From contig NZ_JACJPL010000001.1 in assembly GCF_014696065.1 (NCBI RefSeq), positions 62,001-126,000 of the forward strand: DNA of 64,000 nt, read 5' to 3'. This DNA is from Leptolyngbya sp. FACHB-261 (GTDB lineage Bacteria > Cyanobacteriota > Cyanobacteriia > FACHB-261). Below are positions 25,075-33,866 of the stretch, in pieces. Each line of letters starts with the position of its first letter. Positions within the stretch are counted from its first letter, which is position 1. Made by a program: the position numbers and the translations under genes. The notes under the pieces were generated by a model that saw only the letters and a list, made by a program, of their open reading frames with translations, was not told the origin of the DNA and did no database searches.

Positions 25075-26340
25075 TCAGCAGATCTGACTAATAAACGACA
25101 GGTCAACACAACCGAAGTGAGCACTCAAGGCCACATTGAGGTTTTCCAGAGATTGAATTAACCACTGCATCCCATCTTTCGTATAAGACTCGTAGTGATT
25201 AAACAAAATGGAGAAACGCTTCTCCAGACAAGGCTTGATTTTTTTGCAAAACAGGACAATCTTAAGCAGCAAACCAGTAGTAGCTGTAGGACCTACATTG
25301 GAAACCAGGTCCGTAAAAACGTAATGACTGGGCTGCTGGGCACTTTCCACAATCAAGAAATTTAAGACTCGACTGCAAGTCCTGACCATCAAAAAGTCGT
25401 CGAACTTATTGCAGTCCCGCTCAGGGAGTGTGTTTTTGAGGTGAGTCGCCAGTTGGTGATTAAAACGGTGTTTAGCATAGCCCGGATCAACAGCAGAGCT
25501 TAAGTAATGATAGAAATCGCTTTTGAAGGTTTTATAGGAGATTGGCTGGCTGACGTGGTTCTGGAACTGCTGAGCCAAGTGTCGGTAGCTATAATTCCCC
25601 TCAGCTTTGCCCACAAATTGTTTGACTGCTCCACACAGTTCTTGATCACTTAGCAAAGTGGGGTTCTTAACTGGCTGCAAAGTTCGACCTGACGAGAGCG
25701 AACACCGCACTTGGTAAGTCACGTAGTGAGATAAATCCACTTCAAATTGTCGCTGAACTTCAGCCTGGATATGTTGCACCACCCGCTGGTGCTCCAAAGA
25801 GCTATCCTCACTGACCAGGCAGTAGTCATACAAATACGGATAGCGGCGGATCAAGCTGACGAGTGGCTTTGCCTCCAAGCTGCCTAGCTCTGCACTTTGA
25901 GCGATCACCTCCGCTAGGCGGCGTAGAGTGGCATGCTGCTCAGTTTGGATGAACAGCTTTACCAACTGACGGAGCCGTCTCACCTCCTGGTAGCGCCCCA
26001 GACTAGCAGTAGGTATTGAGCCTGACAATTCGAAGAGTGCCAGCAAGTTCACCACCGCGTCCTGGTATTGGGGACGAGTTTGCCACCGGTTAATCAGAAT
26101 GTGGCAGCAGCGGTTTAGGACAAACTTGAATTCTTGAGCAGCTAAATCTGAAGCTGTTAGCTTGTCAATGGCAGCCAGAGCCTGACGATCCCCATAGGCT
26201 TGACCATCAATGAAGAGAGCCCGGAAGCGCTCTAACATCTGCAATGGAGACTCTAACTGAACCCAGTGCAGCAGATGATCGTACAGGTACTGCTCCTCTG
26301 GGCTAATCAATCGGTTGTAGGATTCGAGCCAAGTAGACAC
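25075..26340 (-). CDS. Hypothetical protein (421 aa)
   Basis: I do not recognise this large soluble protein. A start at GTG 26340 (MSTWLESYNRLIS) is preferred, because GAGG sits seven bases upstream; a TTG at 26376 would add twelve residues. The sequence is strongly helical, with ALAAIDKLTASDLAAQEFKFVLNRCCHILINRWQ (about 53-86) and many Leu/Arg-rich helices that suggest an alpha-solenoid. The C-terminal half (about 250-421) has several Cys and a pattern LLKIVLFCKKIKPCLEKRFSILFNHYESYTKDG. Similar hypothetical proteins occur in other cyanobacteria as far as I recall. A CRP-like palindrome lies 210 bp upstream. Confidence 0.72.
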   Translation of the reverse strand: MSTWLESYNRLISPEEQYLYDHLLHWVQLESPLQMLERFRALFIDGQAYGDRQALAAIDKLTASDLAAQEFKFVLNRCCHILINRWQTRPQYQDAVVNLLALFELSGSIPTASLGRYQEVRRLRQLVKLFIQTEQHATLRRLAEVIAQSAELGSLEAKPLVSLIRRYPYLYDYCLVSEDSSLEHQRVVQHIQAEVQRQFEVDLSHYVTYQVRCSLSSGRTLQPVKNPTLLSDQELCGAVKQFVGKAEGNYSYRHLAQQFQNHVSQPISYKTFKSDFYHYLSSAVDPGYAKHRFNHQLATHLKNTLPERDCNKFDDFLMVRTCSRVLNFLIVESAQQPSHYVFTDLVSNVGPTATTGLLLKIVLFCKKIKPCLEKRFSILFNHYESYTKDGMQWLIQSLENLNVALSAHFGCVDLSFISQIC

Positions 26341-26699
26341 TTCGTGACCTCGCGGTAAAGCCGTACCGCAACACAAGAGAGCGATTTGGGGCTTCTAACC
26401 GTGGTACGCGTGAGGAAGAAACCCAGTCAGCGACCTACTCGATCGGTGCAGCGTGAGTTGCTCTAAGCAGCTACACACTGCTGATAGAATCCAACAAACT
26501 AAATATCTTGCATGCTGCTCCAACTTCCAGTGATCAAGATCGCACAACTTTGTGATCTATATCACGGAAAGGGGTAATTGCAGTAGCGTGTTTTACACAA
26601 CACCCGGGCAAGTCCTAGGAGCAGGGGTAGCGGGCTCGTTCGTTAAGGTACCGTTGAGCTTTTAACTCAGCCTGTCAGGTTCCGACCTCAGTTTGACCT
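26341..26699. other. Intergenic region between ferredoxin and the 421-aa gene
   Basis: About 360 bp without a credible gene. It holds the promoter of the 421-residue gene and the CRP-like site at 26551-26566. I see no structural RNA. Confidence 0.55.
26551..26566. promoter_or_regulatory. CRP-like binding site
   Basis: TGTGATCTATATCACG matches the CRP consensus TGTGA-N6-TCACA in nine of ten specified positions and is palindromic. Cyanobacteria have cAMP receptor proteins of this specificity (SyCRP1). It lies 211 bp upstream of the GTG start of the minus-strand 421-residue gene. Confidence 0.5.
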
Positions 26700-27026
26700 T
26701 TAGGTCTTCTGAAACTGACCAAACTGGAGCTGGTAAACCTCGTCCTCTTTCTCGGTTTCGAGGCGCAGGTTGCTGAGCGGACGAGCGATACACAACAGCG
26801 CGTAACCTTGCTGCATCAGGCCGTCGCTGATCCCAATACCTTCACTTTGATCAACTTCACCTGCAAGCAGACGTGCGGCACAGGTAGTACAAACTCCAGC
26901 ACAGCACGAGTTGGGCAACGTGAGACCAGCGGCGGCGGCAGCCGCTAGGACCGTCTGGTCCGCAGCTACAGGCACTGTATAAGTCTGGCCCTGATGCAAA
27001 ATCTCAGCAGTGTACGAGTCGGTCAT
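26700..27026 (-). CDS. [2Fe-2S] ferredoxin, plant type
   Basis: This 108-residue electron carrier has the plant-type cluster motif SCCAGVCTTCAARL (CX4CX2C, about residues 41-49) and the fourth Cys in ALLCIARP (about 79). The start YTAEILHQGQTYTVPVAADQTVLAAAAAAG is typical. The C-terminus, about ten residues longer than in photosynthetic PetF, ends in QLQFGQFQKT. It therefore looks like one of the minor ferredoxins rather than the main photosynthetic one; the partner is unknown. It is divergent from nusB. Confidence 0.9.
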   Translation of the reverse strand: MTDSYTAEILHQGQTYTVPVAADQTVLAAAAAAGLTLPNSCCAGVCTTCAARLLAGEVDQSEGIGISDGLMQQGYALLCIARPLSNLRLETEKEDEVYQLQFGQFQKT

Positions 27027-27294
27027 GAATCGAGAGAGGAACGCTTAACAAGCCTGTCTGGAAGCCTGATCACCAGGATAGGCCATCACGTCCTCCCATA
27101 ACCCGACTTCACGCATCTGAATTCACACCTCACTCCGGCCCACTCCCCTAGCCCTACTCCTCCAGCCTCACTCTTAGACAGAACTATTGATGTTTGGAAT
27201 TTGAGATAGCATTGGCAATCTAAGCCGCCTTTACAAGCCACCTTTGTAGCCAGCTGGACCTTGGCAACTGAATTTTTAGGAGCGCCGAACTGCC

Positions 27295-27939
27295 ATGCAA
27301 GCCCGTCGTATAGCCCGTGAATTAGCTCTACTCGCCTTAAGTCAGCTTCCGAGTTCACCTGACAAGATTGCGTCTCAAGATCTTCCAGACTTACTGCTAG
27401 CAGCCGTGCGTACCCTGACTGCGGAAGTCCACGATGCGCTTTCCAACGCTGCTGCTGATCTCAGTCGTAGCCACGATCGCCTTTTGAACAGCGAAACCCG
27501 AGCAAAAACTCTAGAGGATGCTCGGGCCATGGTCAATGAGGCAATGACTCACACTGAAACTGCCATTAACCGCTTGGGCACAGCCTTGGAACTACCTGAG
27601 ATACTTCAGCTTTCCAATCGCAAAGAGGTTCGAGCTCTAGCGCTAAGTCTCCTGACTGCCTTTCATGAGAATCGAGACGAAATTGATGATTTGCTGAGCC
27701 GTTCGCTCGTAGATTGGCAGCTCAATCGCTTGGCGCGAGTTGACCGAGATATTTTGCGCCTAGCCGCAGCCGAACTGGTTTTTCTAGGACACAAGGAGAA
27801 CGTCACGATCACCGAAGCGGTCGAGCTGGCCAAACGCTACAGCAGCGAAGATGGCTACAAGTTCATCAACGGGGTGCTACGCCGCGTCACCGAGCAACTG
27901 CGGCAACCCGGCGGGCAGCCAGGTCGGCAGGTGGTTTAG
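27295..27939 (+). CDS. nusB: Transcription antitermination factor NusB
   Basis: NusB binds boxA RNA with NusE (S10) and prevents premature termination in rRNA operons. The 214-residue protein begins MQARRIARELALLALSQL, as is typical. The C-terminal half carries the family core: LLSRSLVDWQLNRLARVDRDILRLAAAEL and NVTITEAVELAKRYSSEDGYKFINGVLRRV (about 139-198), split by a short loop. The N-terminal half contains a cyanobacteria-specific helical insert of roughly 60 residues. It is followed after 57 bp by ftsY on the same strand, which suggests a shared transcript. Confidence 0.95.
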   Translation: MQARRIARELALLALSQLPSSPDKIASQDLPDLLLAAVRTLTAEVHDALSNAAADLSRSHDRLLNSETRAKTLEDARAMVNEAMTHTETAINRLGTALELPEILQLSNRKEVRALALSLLTAFHENRDEIDDLLSRSLVDWQLNRLARVDRDILRLAAAELVFLGHKENVTITEAVELAKRYSSEDGYKFINGVLRRVTEQLRQPGGQPGRQVV

Positions 27940-27996
27940 CCGGTAGACTCAGGGAGAGGAGGCAGGCTAGCAATTCCTGCTTTGAGGGCGAGGGTT

Positions 27997-29940
27997 ATGG
28001 TTTTCAATTGGTTTGAACGGTTTAAACAGAAGCAAAACCCAGCAGAGTCAGTCCCTGCTGAACCGGAGCAGCCAGCTGTCAGCCCAACCCAGGAGCCGGA
28101 GGCTGAGGAAAAATCGGCAGAAGCCAGCGAGTCGGCAGCTTCTACAGTCGATGGCCCCAATCAGGATCTCCTGAGCTTTGCCCGTGCTGCTTACAAGAAT
28201 CTTCAGCAGCGGGAACAGGAAACCTCAAGCCCAGAATCAGCCTCCGAAGCAGAATTAGCTTCTGAAACCAAGGCTGAGACTGCCGAGTTAACTCCAGCCC
28301 TAACTCCCGCATTGCCTAGTGAGGCGCCCTCTGAACCCTCACCAGAACCCATAAAACCGCAGACTCAGGAGGAGCCTCAGGTCGCACCACTGGTTCAGAA
28401 TGTTGCCGAGGAAATTGCTCAGGAGATTTCGCAAGAGGTGGCTCAAGCCCCCGATGCGGTTGCACCTTTTGCTGAAGCTGCCACAGTTGAGCCACCTGAA
28501 CTGTCCCCTCATCAGATTGAGCTTGAACCTGAATCCATTCCAGAACCAGTTCTGGACGTCCCTGCACTGGAAGCTGAGCTTGGGCAAGGGCAATCTGAGC
28601 GGGCTGTTGTTCAGATGCCAGAACCGATCCAAGCTCCAGAGTTACCTGCTCCAGTAGGGCCAGCAAGAGAGCCAGCTGAGCGGGTGCCAGAGCTAGTAGT
28701 AGAGGCGACGCCAGAAACAGCCCCTCTAGATACTGAAGCATCGCAGTCCACAACCCGACCTGAAGATGGGGCTTCACTCCCATTTTGGGCGAGAGCTGAA
28801 GCTGACCGCCAAGCGCGTTTGGAGCGGCTCAAGGCTACAGCAATTGAAGAAACCACGCCTGAACCCATTAGTGGCACGGCAACTGAATCTGCAACTCAGT
28901 CAGTTGTCTCGGTACCAGAACTCCCGGAGTTGCCGTTCGACGAAGGGTTTTTGTGGTCGGCTGAGATCCTGGCAGCACAAGGACGACGGGCAGAGGACAT
29001 CTCGATTGAGGAAATCACCTGGCTCAGGCGCTTGCGTCAAGGCCTAGAAAAAACTCGTCGCGGTCTAGTCAACCAGCTCAAAGCCTTGGCCAACCAAGGC
29101 CCCCTCAATGCCGATGCAGTTGATCAGATCGAAACGTTACTGCTACAGGCCGACGCAGGGGTTGCGGCAACCGATCGCGTCGTCAAAGCATTGCAGACAC
29201 GCTTGCGGCAAGAAACATTACCTCCCGAACAGGCCATTGCTTATCTGAAGCAACTGCTGCGAGACATGCTGGAAACTCCTTTGCAGGGACATTACAGCGC
29301 TAGCTTTGCCCCCACCAAAGACACTCTCAATATCTGGTTGATGACCGGCGTTAATGGTGCGGGTAAAACTACCACAATTGGCAAAATCGCCCACCTCGCC
29401 CAGAAATCAGGCTACCGAACTCTGATCGCTGCTGGGGATACCTTTCGAGCTGCTGCTGTAGCGCAGGTCCAGGTTTGGGGCGAACGGGCTGGTGTAGATG
29501 TGGTCGCCAATCCAGGCAAGAACACCGATCCAGCCGCCGTGGTCTTTGATGCTATTACCGCGGCTCAGGCACGAGATTCTGAGCTATTGCTGGTGGATAC
29601 AGCCGGACGCTTGCAAAACAAAAAGAACTTGATGGATGAGCTAAGCAAGGTGCGGCGTATCATCGACAAAAAAGCGCCTGATGCCATAGTCGAATCGTTA
29701 TTGGTTTTGGATGCTACTCTGGGCCAGAACGGTTTGCAGCAGGCTAAAGTTTTCGCTGAAGCGGCCAAGCTCAGTGGCGTCGTGCTAACAAAGCTTGATG
29801 GCACTGCGCGAGGGGGGGTGGCTCTAGCAGTGGTCGAGCAACTGGGATTGCCAATCCGATTTATTGGGGCAGGTGAAGGCATCGAAGATTTACGCCCCTT
29901 CTCTAGCTACGAATTCGTAGAAGCCCTACTAAGCGAGTGA
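27997..29940 (+). CDS. ftsY: Signal recognition particle receptor FtsY
   Basis: FtsY docks SRP-bound ribosomes at the membrane. I take ATG 27997 (MVFNWFERFKQKQ) as the start, with GAGGGCGAGGG upstream; an in-frame TTG five codons earlier is less likely. It has 647 residues. The first 300 or so form the very long acidic A region, rich in Glu, Pro and Ala. The NG GTPase domain follows: N-domain helices from about 325, P-loop MTGVNGAGKTTTIGKIAHLA (about 449-468), GDTFRAAAVAQVQVW, LLVDTAGRLQNKKNLM, VVLTKLDGTARGGVAL and FIGAGEGIEDLRPF. The low-complexity A region gives rise to several spurious antisense frames. Confidence 0.95.
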   Translation: MVFNWFERFKQKQNPAESVPAEPEQPAVSPTQEPEAEEKSAEASESAASTVDGPNQDLLSFARAAYKNLQQREQETSSPESASEAELASETKAETAELTPALTPALPSEAPSEPSPEPIKPQTQEEPQVAPLVQNVAEEIAQEISQEVAQAPDAVAPFAEAATVEPPELSPHQIELEPESIPEPVLDVPALEAELGQGQSERAVVQMPEPIQAPELPAPVGPAREPAERVPELVVEATPETAPLDTEASQSTTRPEDGASLPFWARAEADRQARLERLKATAIEETTPEPISGTATESATQSVVSVPELPELPFDEGFLWSAEILAAQGRRAEDISIEEITWLRRLRQGLEKTRRGLVNQLKALANQGPLNADAVDQIETLLLQADAGVAATDRVVKALQTRLRQETLPPEQAIAYLKQLLRDMLETPLQGHYSASFAPTKDTLNIWLMTGVNGAGKTTTIGKIAHLAQKSGYRTLIAAGDTFRAAAVAQVQVWGERAGVDVVANPGKNTDPAAVVFDAITAAQARDSELLLVDTAGRLQNKKNLMDELSKVRRIIDKKAPDAIVESLLVLDATLGQNGLQQAKVFAEAAKLSGVVLTKLDGTARGGVALAVVEQLGLPIRFIGAGEGIEDLRPFSSYEFVEALLSE

Positions 29941-30053
29941 GCAATCTCCCCTGCACAGATGCCCAGATAGCAAGTACCATTACACCAACCTCAGTGTCGG
30001 TGGTGAATCTCTGAGAAGCTGACTAACTGCTACTGGCTAAATGCTAACCTCCT

Positions 30054-31568
30054 GTGGATGCGCCCCTTGATTCACCATTGACGACTGCTGAACTCTCTGC
30101 TAGAGGCCCCGTGCCACGCGAACCCCAACTTCCCTTGACGTCAGTTTCGGCCAACACCGAGGTGGCCCCTCAAAGCCACGGGATACCTGATGTGAGCAGT
30201 GAAGTGACCCCCGTCTTTGCCCTCAAGGAGCTAGTGGCTCAGCTGAGCCGGGAACAGCGCAAAACGCAGGACTTACTCAGTTCCCTGGGATTTGCGCTGC
30301 GCAGCTTCACCAACCTCAACCAATTTCTAGAGCTGATTCCGCTGATGGCTAGTCGCGTGACTGACGCTGACGGCGGAGCCCTCATTCTGTTCAAGGCAGG
30401 GCAACCCCGCCTTGAACGCCTACATTGCACAGATGGTGAGCGCTGCCGCGATATTCGTAAGGCTTTAGAGTTGGCAACTCGCGAGATTGTCAGCGACCCA
30501 TCAGCGGCTCTAGATACCCTGGTCGCCCATCATCTAGGGCCGGAAATGCAGATGTTCGGTACTGCCATTCTAGTCAAGAACATCGAACGAGGGCGGCTCT
30601 GTGTCTTCAGCCGGGATCCAAACTACGCTTGGACTGAAACCCGTCAGAAACTCATGCGTCTCGTAGCCGACCAAACTGCGGTCGCCATAGAGAACGACGA
30701 GCTAACGGTTGAGTTGCGCAAAAAAGAGCGTCTGGACCGCGAACTAGAAATTGGGGCAGAGATTCAAACTCGCTTGCTACCGCGCACTTACCCAGTCATT
30801 GACGGCGCAGCTTTAGCAGCGAAGTGTGAAACCGCGAGTCGTGTGGGTGGCGATTACTACGATTTTATTGCCATTCGCGACCCTGAAGAAAACGCGATTG
30901 AGCGCTGGGGGTTGGTGATTGGCGATGTCATGGGTAAAGGTGTTCCCGCCGGCCTGATCATGACCATGACGCGGGGTATGCTGCGAGCCGAGGCCTTAAA
31001 CGGCCACTCACCAGGGCGGGTGCTAGAGCACCTCAACCATGTCATCTACACCGACCTGGAGAACTCCAATCGGTTCGTGACCCTGTTTTATTCGGAATAC
31101 AATCCAGCCACTGGTGTGCTGGTTTACAGCAATGCAGCCCACAATCCGCCGCTATTGTGGCGTGCAGCAACGGGCCAAGTCCATCGGCTGGACACACCAG
31201 GTATGTTGATCGGTTTAGAAGCGGAGAGCCAGTACCCAGAGGCCCAAGTTCAGCTTAGGGCCGGAGACATCGTTATTTACTACACCGATGGCTTCACCGA
31301 AGCGGCTAACGCCAGTGGTGACCGCTTCGATGAAGATAACCTCACAGCTGCTGTGCAGTGGGCCTGCCGGACTTACTCGGAGCCTCAGGCAATTCTAGAC
31401 TTCTTATTCGAACGGGTACATGGCTTCGTGGGCAGCGCTGCCGCCGAGGCAGAAGCGCGGGGTCTCGGCAGTAGCGGCGACGATATGACGCTTATCGTGT
31501 TTCAAGTACAGCCCGACCAGAACCAAGGCCAGACGTATAGCCCACCACCAAGCGTGGTAGTCTCATGA
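30054..31568 (+). CDS. GAF-domain PP2C/SpoIIE phosphatase (RsbU-like)
   Basis: This is a 504-residue soluble signalling phosphatase. After a Pro-rich start (about 1-50), a GAF domain spans about 75-220 (from LLSSLGFALRSFTNLNQFLELIPLMA to LVADQTAVAIENDEL). A short coiled linker precedes the SpoIIE/PP2C domain: EIGAEIQTRLLPRTYP, CETASRVGGDYYDFI with metal-binding Asp (about 259-273), WGLVIGDVMGKGVPAGL and AAHNPPLLW, then GDIVIYYTDGFTEAAN and GDDMTLIVFQV at the end. Such proteins act in partner-switching control of anti-sigma antagonists. No cognate STAS or kinase gene is adjacent. Start GTG 30054 with CCTCCT-type spacing is uncertain by a few codons. Confidence 0.9.
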   Translation: MDAPLDSPLTTAELSARGPVPREPQLPLTSVSANTEVAPQSHGIPDVSSEVTPVFALKELVAQLSREQRKTQDLLSSLGFALRSFTNLNQFLELIPLMASRVTDADGGALILFKAGQPRLERLHCTDGERCRDIRKALELATREIVSDPSAALDTLVAHHLGPEMQMFGTAILVKNIERGRLCVFSRDPNYAWTETRQKLMRLVADQTAVAIENDELTVELRKKERLDRELEIGAEIQTRLLPRTYPVIDGAALAAKCETASRVGGDYYDFIAIRDPEENAIERWGLVIGDVMGKGVPAGLIMTMTRGMLRAEALNGHSPGRVLEHLNHVIYTDLENSNRFVTLFYSEYNPATGVLVYSNAAHNPPLLWRAATGQVHRLDTPGMLIGLEAESQYPEAQVQLRAGDIVIYYTDGFTEAANASGDRFDEDNLTAAVQWACRTYSEPQAILDFLFERVHGFVGSAAAEAEARGLGSSGDDMTLIVFQVQPDQNQGQTYSPPPSVVVS

Positions 31569-31595
31569 TGCCAATTTGGGAGGGGTAGTCCAGGA

Positions 31596-31820
31596 ATGGA
31601 GCCGCTTTTTAGAGCTTTTCGACGATTCAAGCAGCCGCTAGTTCTCCTACTGTTTTGTTCCGTGCTGTTAATGGCAGCCCAAAGCAACAATCAGTTTGAT
31701 CAAGATGTTCTCAAAGACATGCGCGGCGGCTTTGACCAATTTGTAAGGTCGGGTCAAGCCTGGGCTTTAGCAATTGGCTTCGTGTTCGGCTATGTGCTGC
31801 GGGGATTCACGTCGTTCTGA
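31596..31820 (+). CDS. Small membrane protein (74 aa)
   Basis: Two hydrophobic segments (about residues 13-28, QPLVLLLFCSVLLMAA, and 54-70, AWALAIGFVFGYVLRGF) flank a polar loop with conserved-looking DMRGGFDQFVRSGQ. It starts at ATG 31596 with GGAGGGG upstream, a strong ribosome-binding site, 27 bp after the phosphatase stop. The good start signal makes it a real gene, possibly in one operon with the SpoIIE phosphatase. No function can be assigned. Confidence 0.68.
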   Translation: MEPLFRAFRRFKQPLVLLLFCSVLLMAAQSNNQFDQDVLKDMRGGFDQFVRSGQAWALAIGFVFGYVLRGFTSF

Positions 31821-31879
31821 AGCAGCTGGGAAACGCCTTCCAATTCTGATTGCTGTTCGTATTTGCGGACATTCTTATG

Positions 31880-31919
31880 GGGGCTGTGCTGGTAATATCT
31901 GGATTGCCAGCACAGCCCC
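31880..31919 (+). promoter_or_regulatory. 13-bp perfect hairpin just upstream of argH
   Basis: GGGGCTGTGCTGG (31880-31892) and CCAGCACAGCCCC (31907-31919) are perfectly complementary, with a 14-base loop. The stem ends 21 bp before the argH ATG. With no T-run it is not a textbook terminator. It may end the preceding transcript, or form a leader hairpin that restricts argH translation. Confidence 0.6.
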
Positions 31920-31940
31920 TGCCGAAGGGCCAGAGCAAAC

Positions 31941-33350
31941 ATGACAGCAACACCTTCTACCCCACAACCCTGGAGCCAGCGTTTTGAGTCTGCGCTACAC
32001 CCGGCAATCGTGCAATTTAACGCCAGTATTGGCTTTGATATTGAGCTAATCGAATATGACCTTACTGGCTCTCAAGCTCACGCTCAGATGTTGGCTCAGG
32101 TCGGCATCATCAGTGCTGAAGAGGGGGAGCAGTTGGTGCGGGGACTGGAACAGATTCGGCAGGAGTATCGGGCAGGTGAGTTTAAACCCGGCTTAGATGC
32201 CGAGGACGTTCACTTTGCTGTCGAGCGCCGTCTGACTCAACTGATAGGTGATGCCGGCAAGAAGTTACACACTGCTCGCTCCCGCAATGATCAGGTGGGG
32301 ACTGATATACGCCTATACTTGCGCGACCAAATCCGCCAGATTCAGGCTCAACTAGCGGCCTTTCAAACAGTCTTGCTAGACCTAGCTCAGCGACATGTGG
32401 AAACGCTGATTCCTGGTTACACTCACCTGCAACGGGCTCAACCAGTGTCCCTGGCTCATCATTTGCTCGCCTACTTTGAGATGGCACAGCGCGACCGTCA
32501 ACGGCTAGAAGAAATTTACACCCGAGTTAACATTTCACCTCTGGGCTCTGGCGCACTGGCTGGCACCCCTCACCCAATTGACCGGCACTACAGTGCCAGA
32601 TTGTTGCACTTCGATGCAGTCTATGCAAACAGTTTGGATGGGGTCTCAGACCGTGACTTCGCCATTGAATTCTTGGCAGCCTCTAGCCTGATTGTTATGC
32701 ACCTGAGCCGCCTTTCTGAAGAGGTTATTCTCTGGGCCTCCCAGGAATTTGGCTTTGTCAGCTTGAAAGATGCTTGCGCGACAGGGTCTAGCATCATGCC
32801 TCAGAAGAAGAACCCAGATGTTCCAGAACTGGTACGAGGCAAAACAGGTAGAGTCTTTGGGCATCTACAAGCCCTGTTAGTCCTGATGAAGGGGCTCCCT
32901 CTGGCTTACAACAAAGACCTACAAGAAGATAAAGAAGCCCTATTTGACAGTGTGCGCACTGTGAAAGCTTGCCTGGAAGCCATGACAATTTTGATATCAG
33001 AAGGGCTCAGCTTCCGCACGGAGCGCTTAGCCCAAGCTGTCAATGAAGACTTCTCCAATGCCACAGATGTTGCTGATTACCTAGCAAGTAAAGGCGTCCC
33101 TTTCCGGGAGGCGTACAACATTGTTGGCTCTGTAGTCAAAACTTGCTTAGCCCAAGGGATTCTACTCAAAGATTTGAGCTTAGAAAGCTGGCAGAGCTTT
33201 CATCCAGTCTTTGAGGCAGATATCTTCACGACGATTGAACCTCGTCAGGTGGTTGCTGCCCGGAAAAGTTATGGGGGTACTGGCTTTGAGCAGGTCAGAA
33301 ACCAGCTTGAAGCTGCAAAACAGCGCCTGACTCAGCCCCTCAAGGCCTAG
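31941..33350 (+). CDS. argH: Argininosuccinate lyase
   Basis: ArgH cleaves argininosuccinate to arginine and fumarate, the last step of arginine synthesis. It has 469 residues, full length. Key motifs are [29 protein letters not shown] (split here: about 84-112), [12 protein letters not shown]-like [18 protein letters not shown] (about 156-173), and the fumarase-superfamily signature [19 protein letters not shown] (about 281-299) with the catalytic Ser loop. [19 protein letters not shown] follows. It stands alone behind the strong leader hairpin. Confidence 0.97.
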   Translation: MTATPSTPQPWSQRFESALHPAIVQFNASIGFDIELIEYDLTGSQAHAQMLAQVGIISAEEGEQLVRGLEQIRQEYRAGEFKPGLDAEDVHFAVERRLTQLIGDAGKKLHTARSRNDQVGTDIRLYLRDQIRQIQAQLAAFQTVLLDLAQRHVETLIPGYTHLQRAQPVSLAHHLLAYFEMAQRDRQRLEEIYTRVNISPLGSGALAGTPHPIDRHYSARLLHFDAVYANSLDGVSDRDFAIEFLAASSLIVMHLSRLSEEVILWASQEFGFVSLKDACATGSSIMPQKKNPDVPELVRGKTGRVFGHLQALLVLMKGLPLAYNKDLQEDKEALFDSVRTVKACLEAMTILISEGLSFRTERLAQAVNEDFSNATDVADYLASKGVPFREAYNIVGSVVKTCLAQGILLKDLSLESWQSFHPVFEADIFTTIEPRQVVAARKSYGGTGFEQVRNQLEAAKQRLTQPLKA

Positions 33351-33380
33351 CCAAGTTTTACCTTCAGCCCTGTCCTACTT

Positions 33381-33411
33381 AGCCCTATTTATTGGGGCTG
33401 CTATTTTCGAG
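33381..33411. terminator. Weak bidirectional hairpin between argH and ferredoxin
   Basis: AGCCC (33381-33385) and GGGCT (33395-33399) form a 5-bp stem, with CTATTTTC following on the plus strand. It is the only terminator-like structure between the convergent argH and ferredoxin genes. Confidence 0.4.
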
Positions 33412-33422
33412 AGAGATTGAGG

Positions 33423-33866
33423 TTATTGAAGCTGCGACCTGCGTTTAGCAGTGCGTTTTTTTCGGTTGCTGTGCGCACGGGCAGCTTCATGCAAAACAAC
33501 ACCCGCCTTGGGAATGACCTGATAGCGCCGGTCCTCTTCTAGCTGCCTCAACTCCGTGTAGTCAACCCAGTGAATGCAATCGACTGGACAAGTATCAATT
33601 GCCTCCTGGATCACTTCCTCTGAGTCACCATCCTGCCGGAATACCCGTGACCGCCCGTGATCTTCTTCCAGGTAAAAGGTGTTGCGAGCAACATGGACAC
33701 AATGCTTGCAGCCAATGCAGGCAACCTCATCCACATAAACGCCTCGCTGTCTTAGCAAACCGCCCAACTCGGGTTCTAATCCAGAACGGTTAGGCTGGTT
33801 GCGCAGACCTCCACCTAACTCCGGCTCTAATCCAGAGCGGTCAGGGTTAAGATCCGGCTCTAGCAT
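33423..33866 (-). CDS. 4Fe-4S ferredoxin with duplicated N-terminal segment
   Basis: This ferredoxin-like protein of about 147 residues starts at ATG 33866, overlapping the ycf35 stop (GTGATG); a GTG one codon earlier is the alternative. Its single cluster is bound by CIGCKHC (about residues 50-56) and CPVDC further on. VHVARNTFYLEEDHGRSRVF between them is typical of cyanobacterial and plastid homologues. The N-terminal extension repeats a 17-residue unit twice (RSGLEPELGG core), which ordinary members lack as far as I know. The C-terminus is basic (NRKKRTAKRRSQ). Co-localisation with ycf35 and DUF2997 is common in cyanobacteria; the role is unknown. Confidence 0.88.
   Translation of the reverse strand: MLEPDLNPDRSGLEPELGGGLRNQPNRSGLEPELGGLLRQRGVYVDEVACIGCKHCVHVARNTFYLEEDHGRSRVFRQDGDSEEVIQEAIDTCPVDCIHWVDYTELRQLEEDRRYQVIPKAGVVLHEAARAHSNRKKRTAKRRSQLQ

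Noticed and set aside
27086-27358. 90-codon minus-strand frame upstream of and overlapping nusB
   Set aside because: It overlaps the conserved nusB start, has no ribosome-binding site and an unnatural composition.
28316-28783. 155-codon antisense frame in ftsY
   Set aside because: It lies opposite the low-complexity Glu/Pro region of ftsY; its Leu/Gln-rich sequence is the mirror of that bias.
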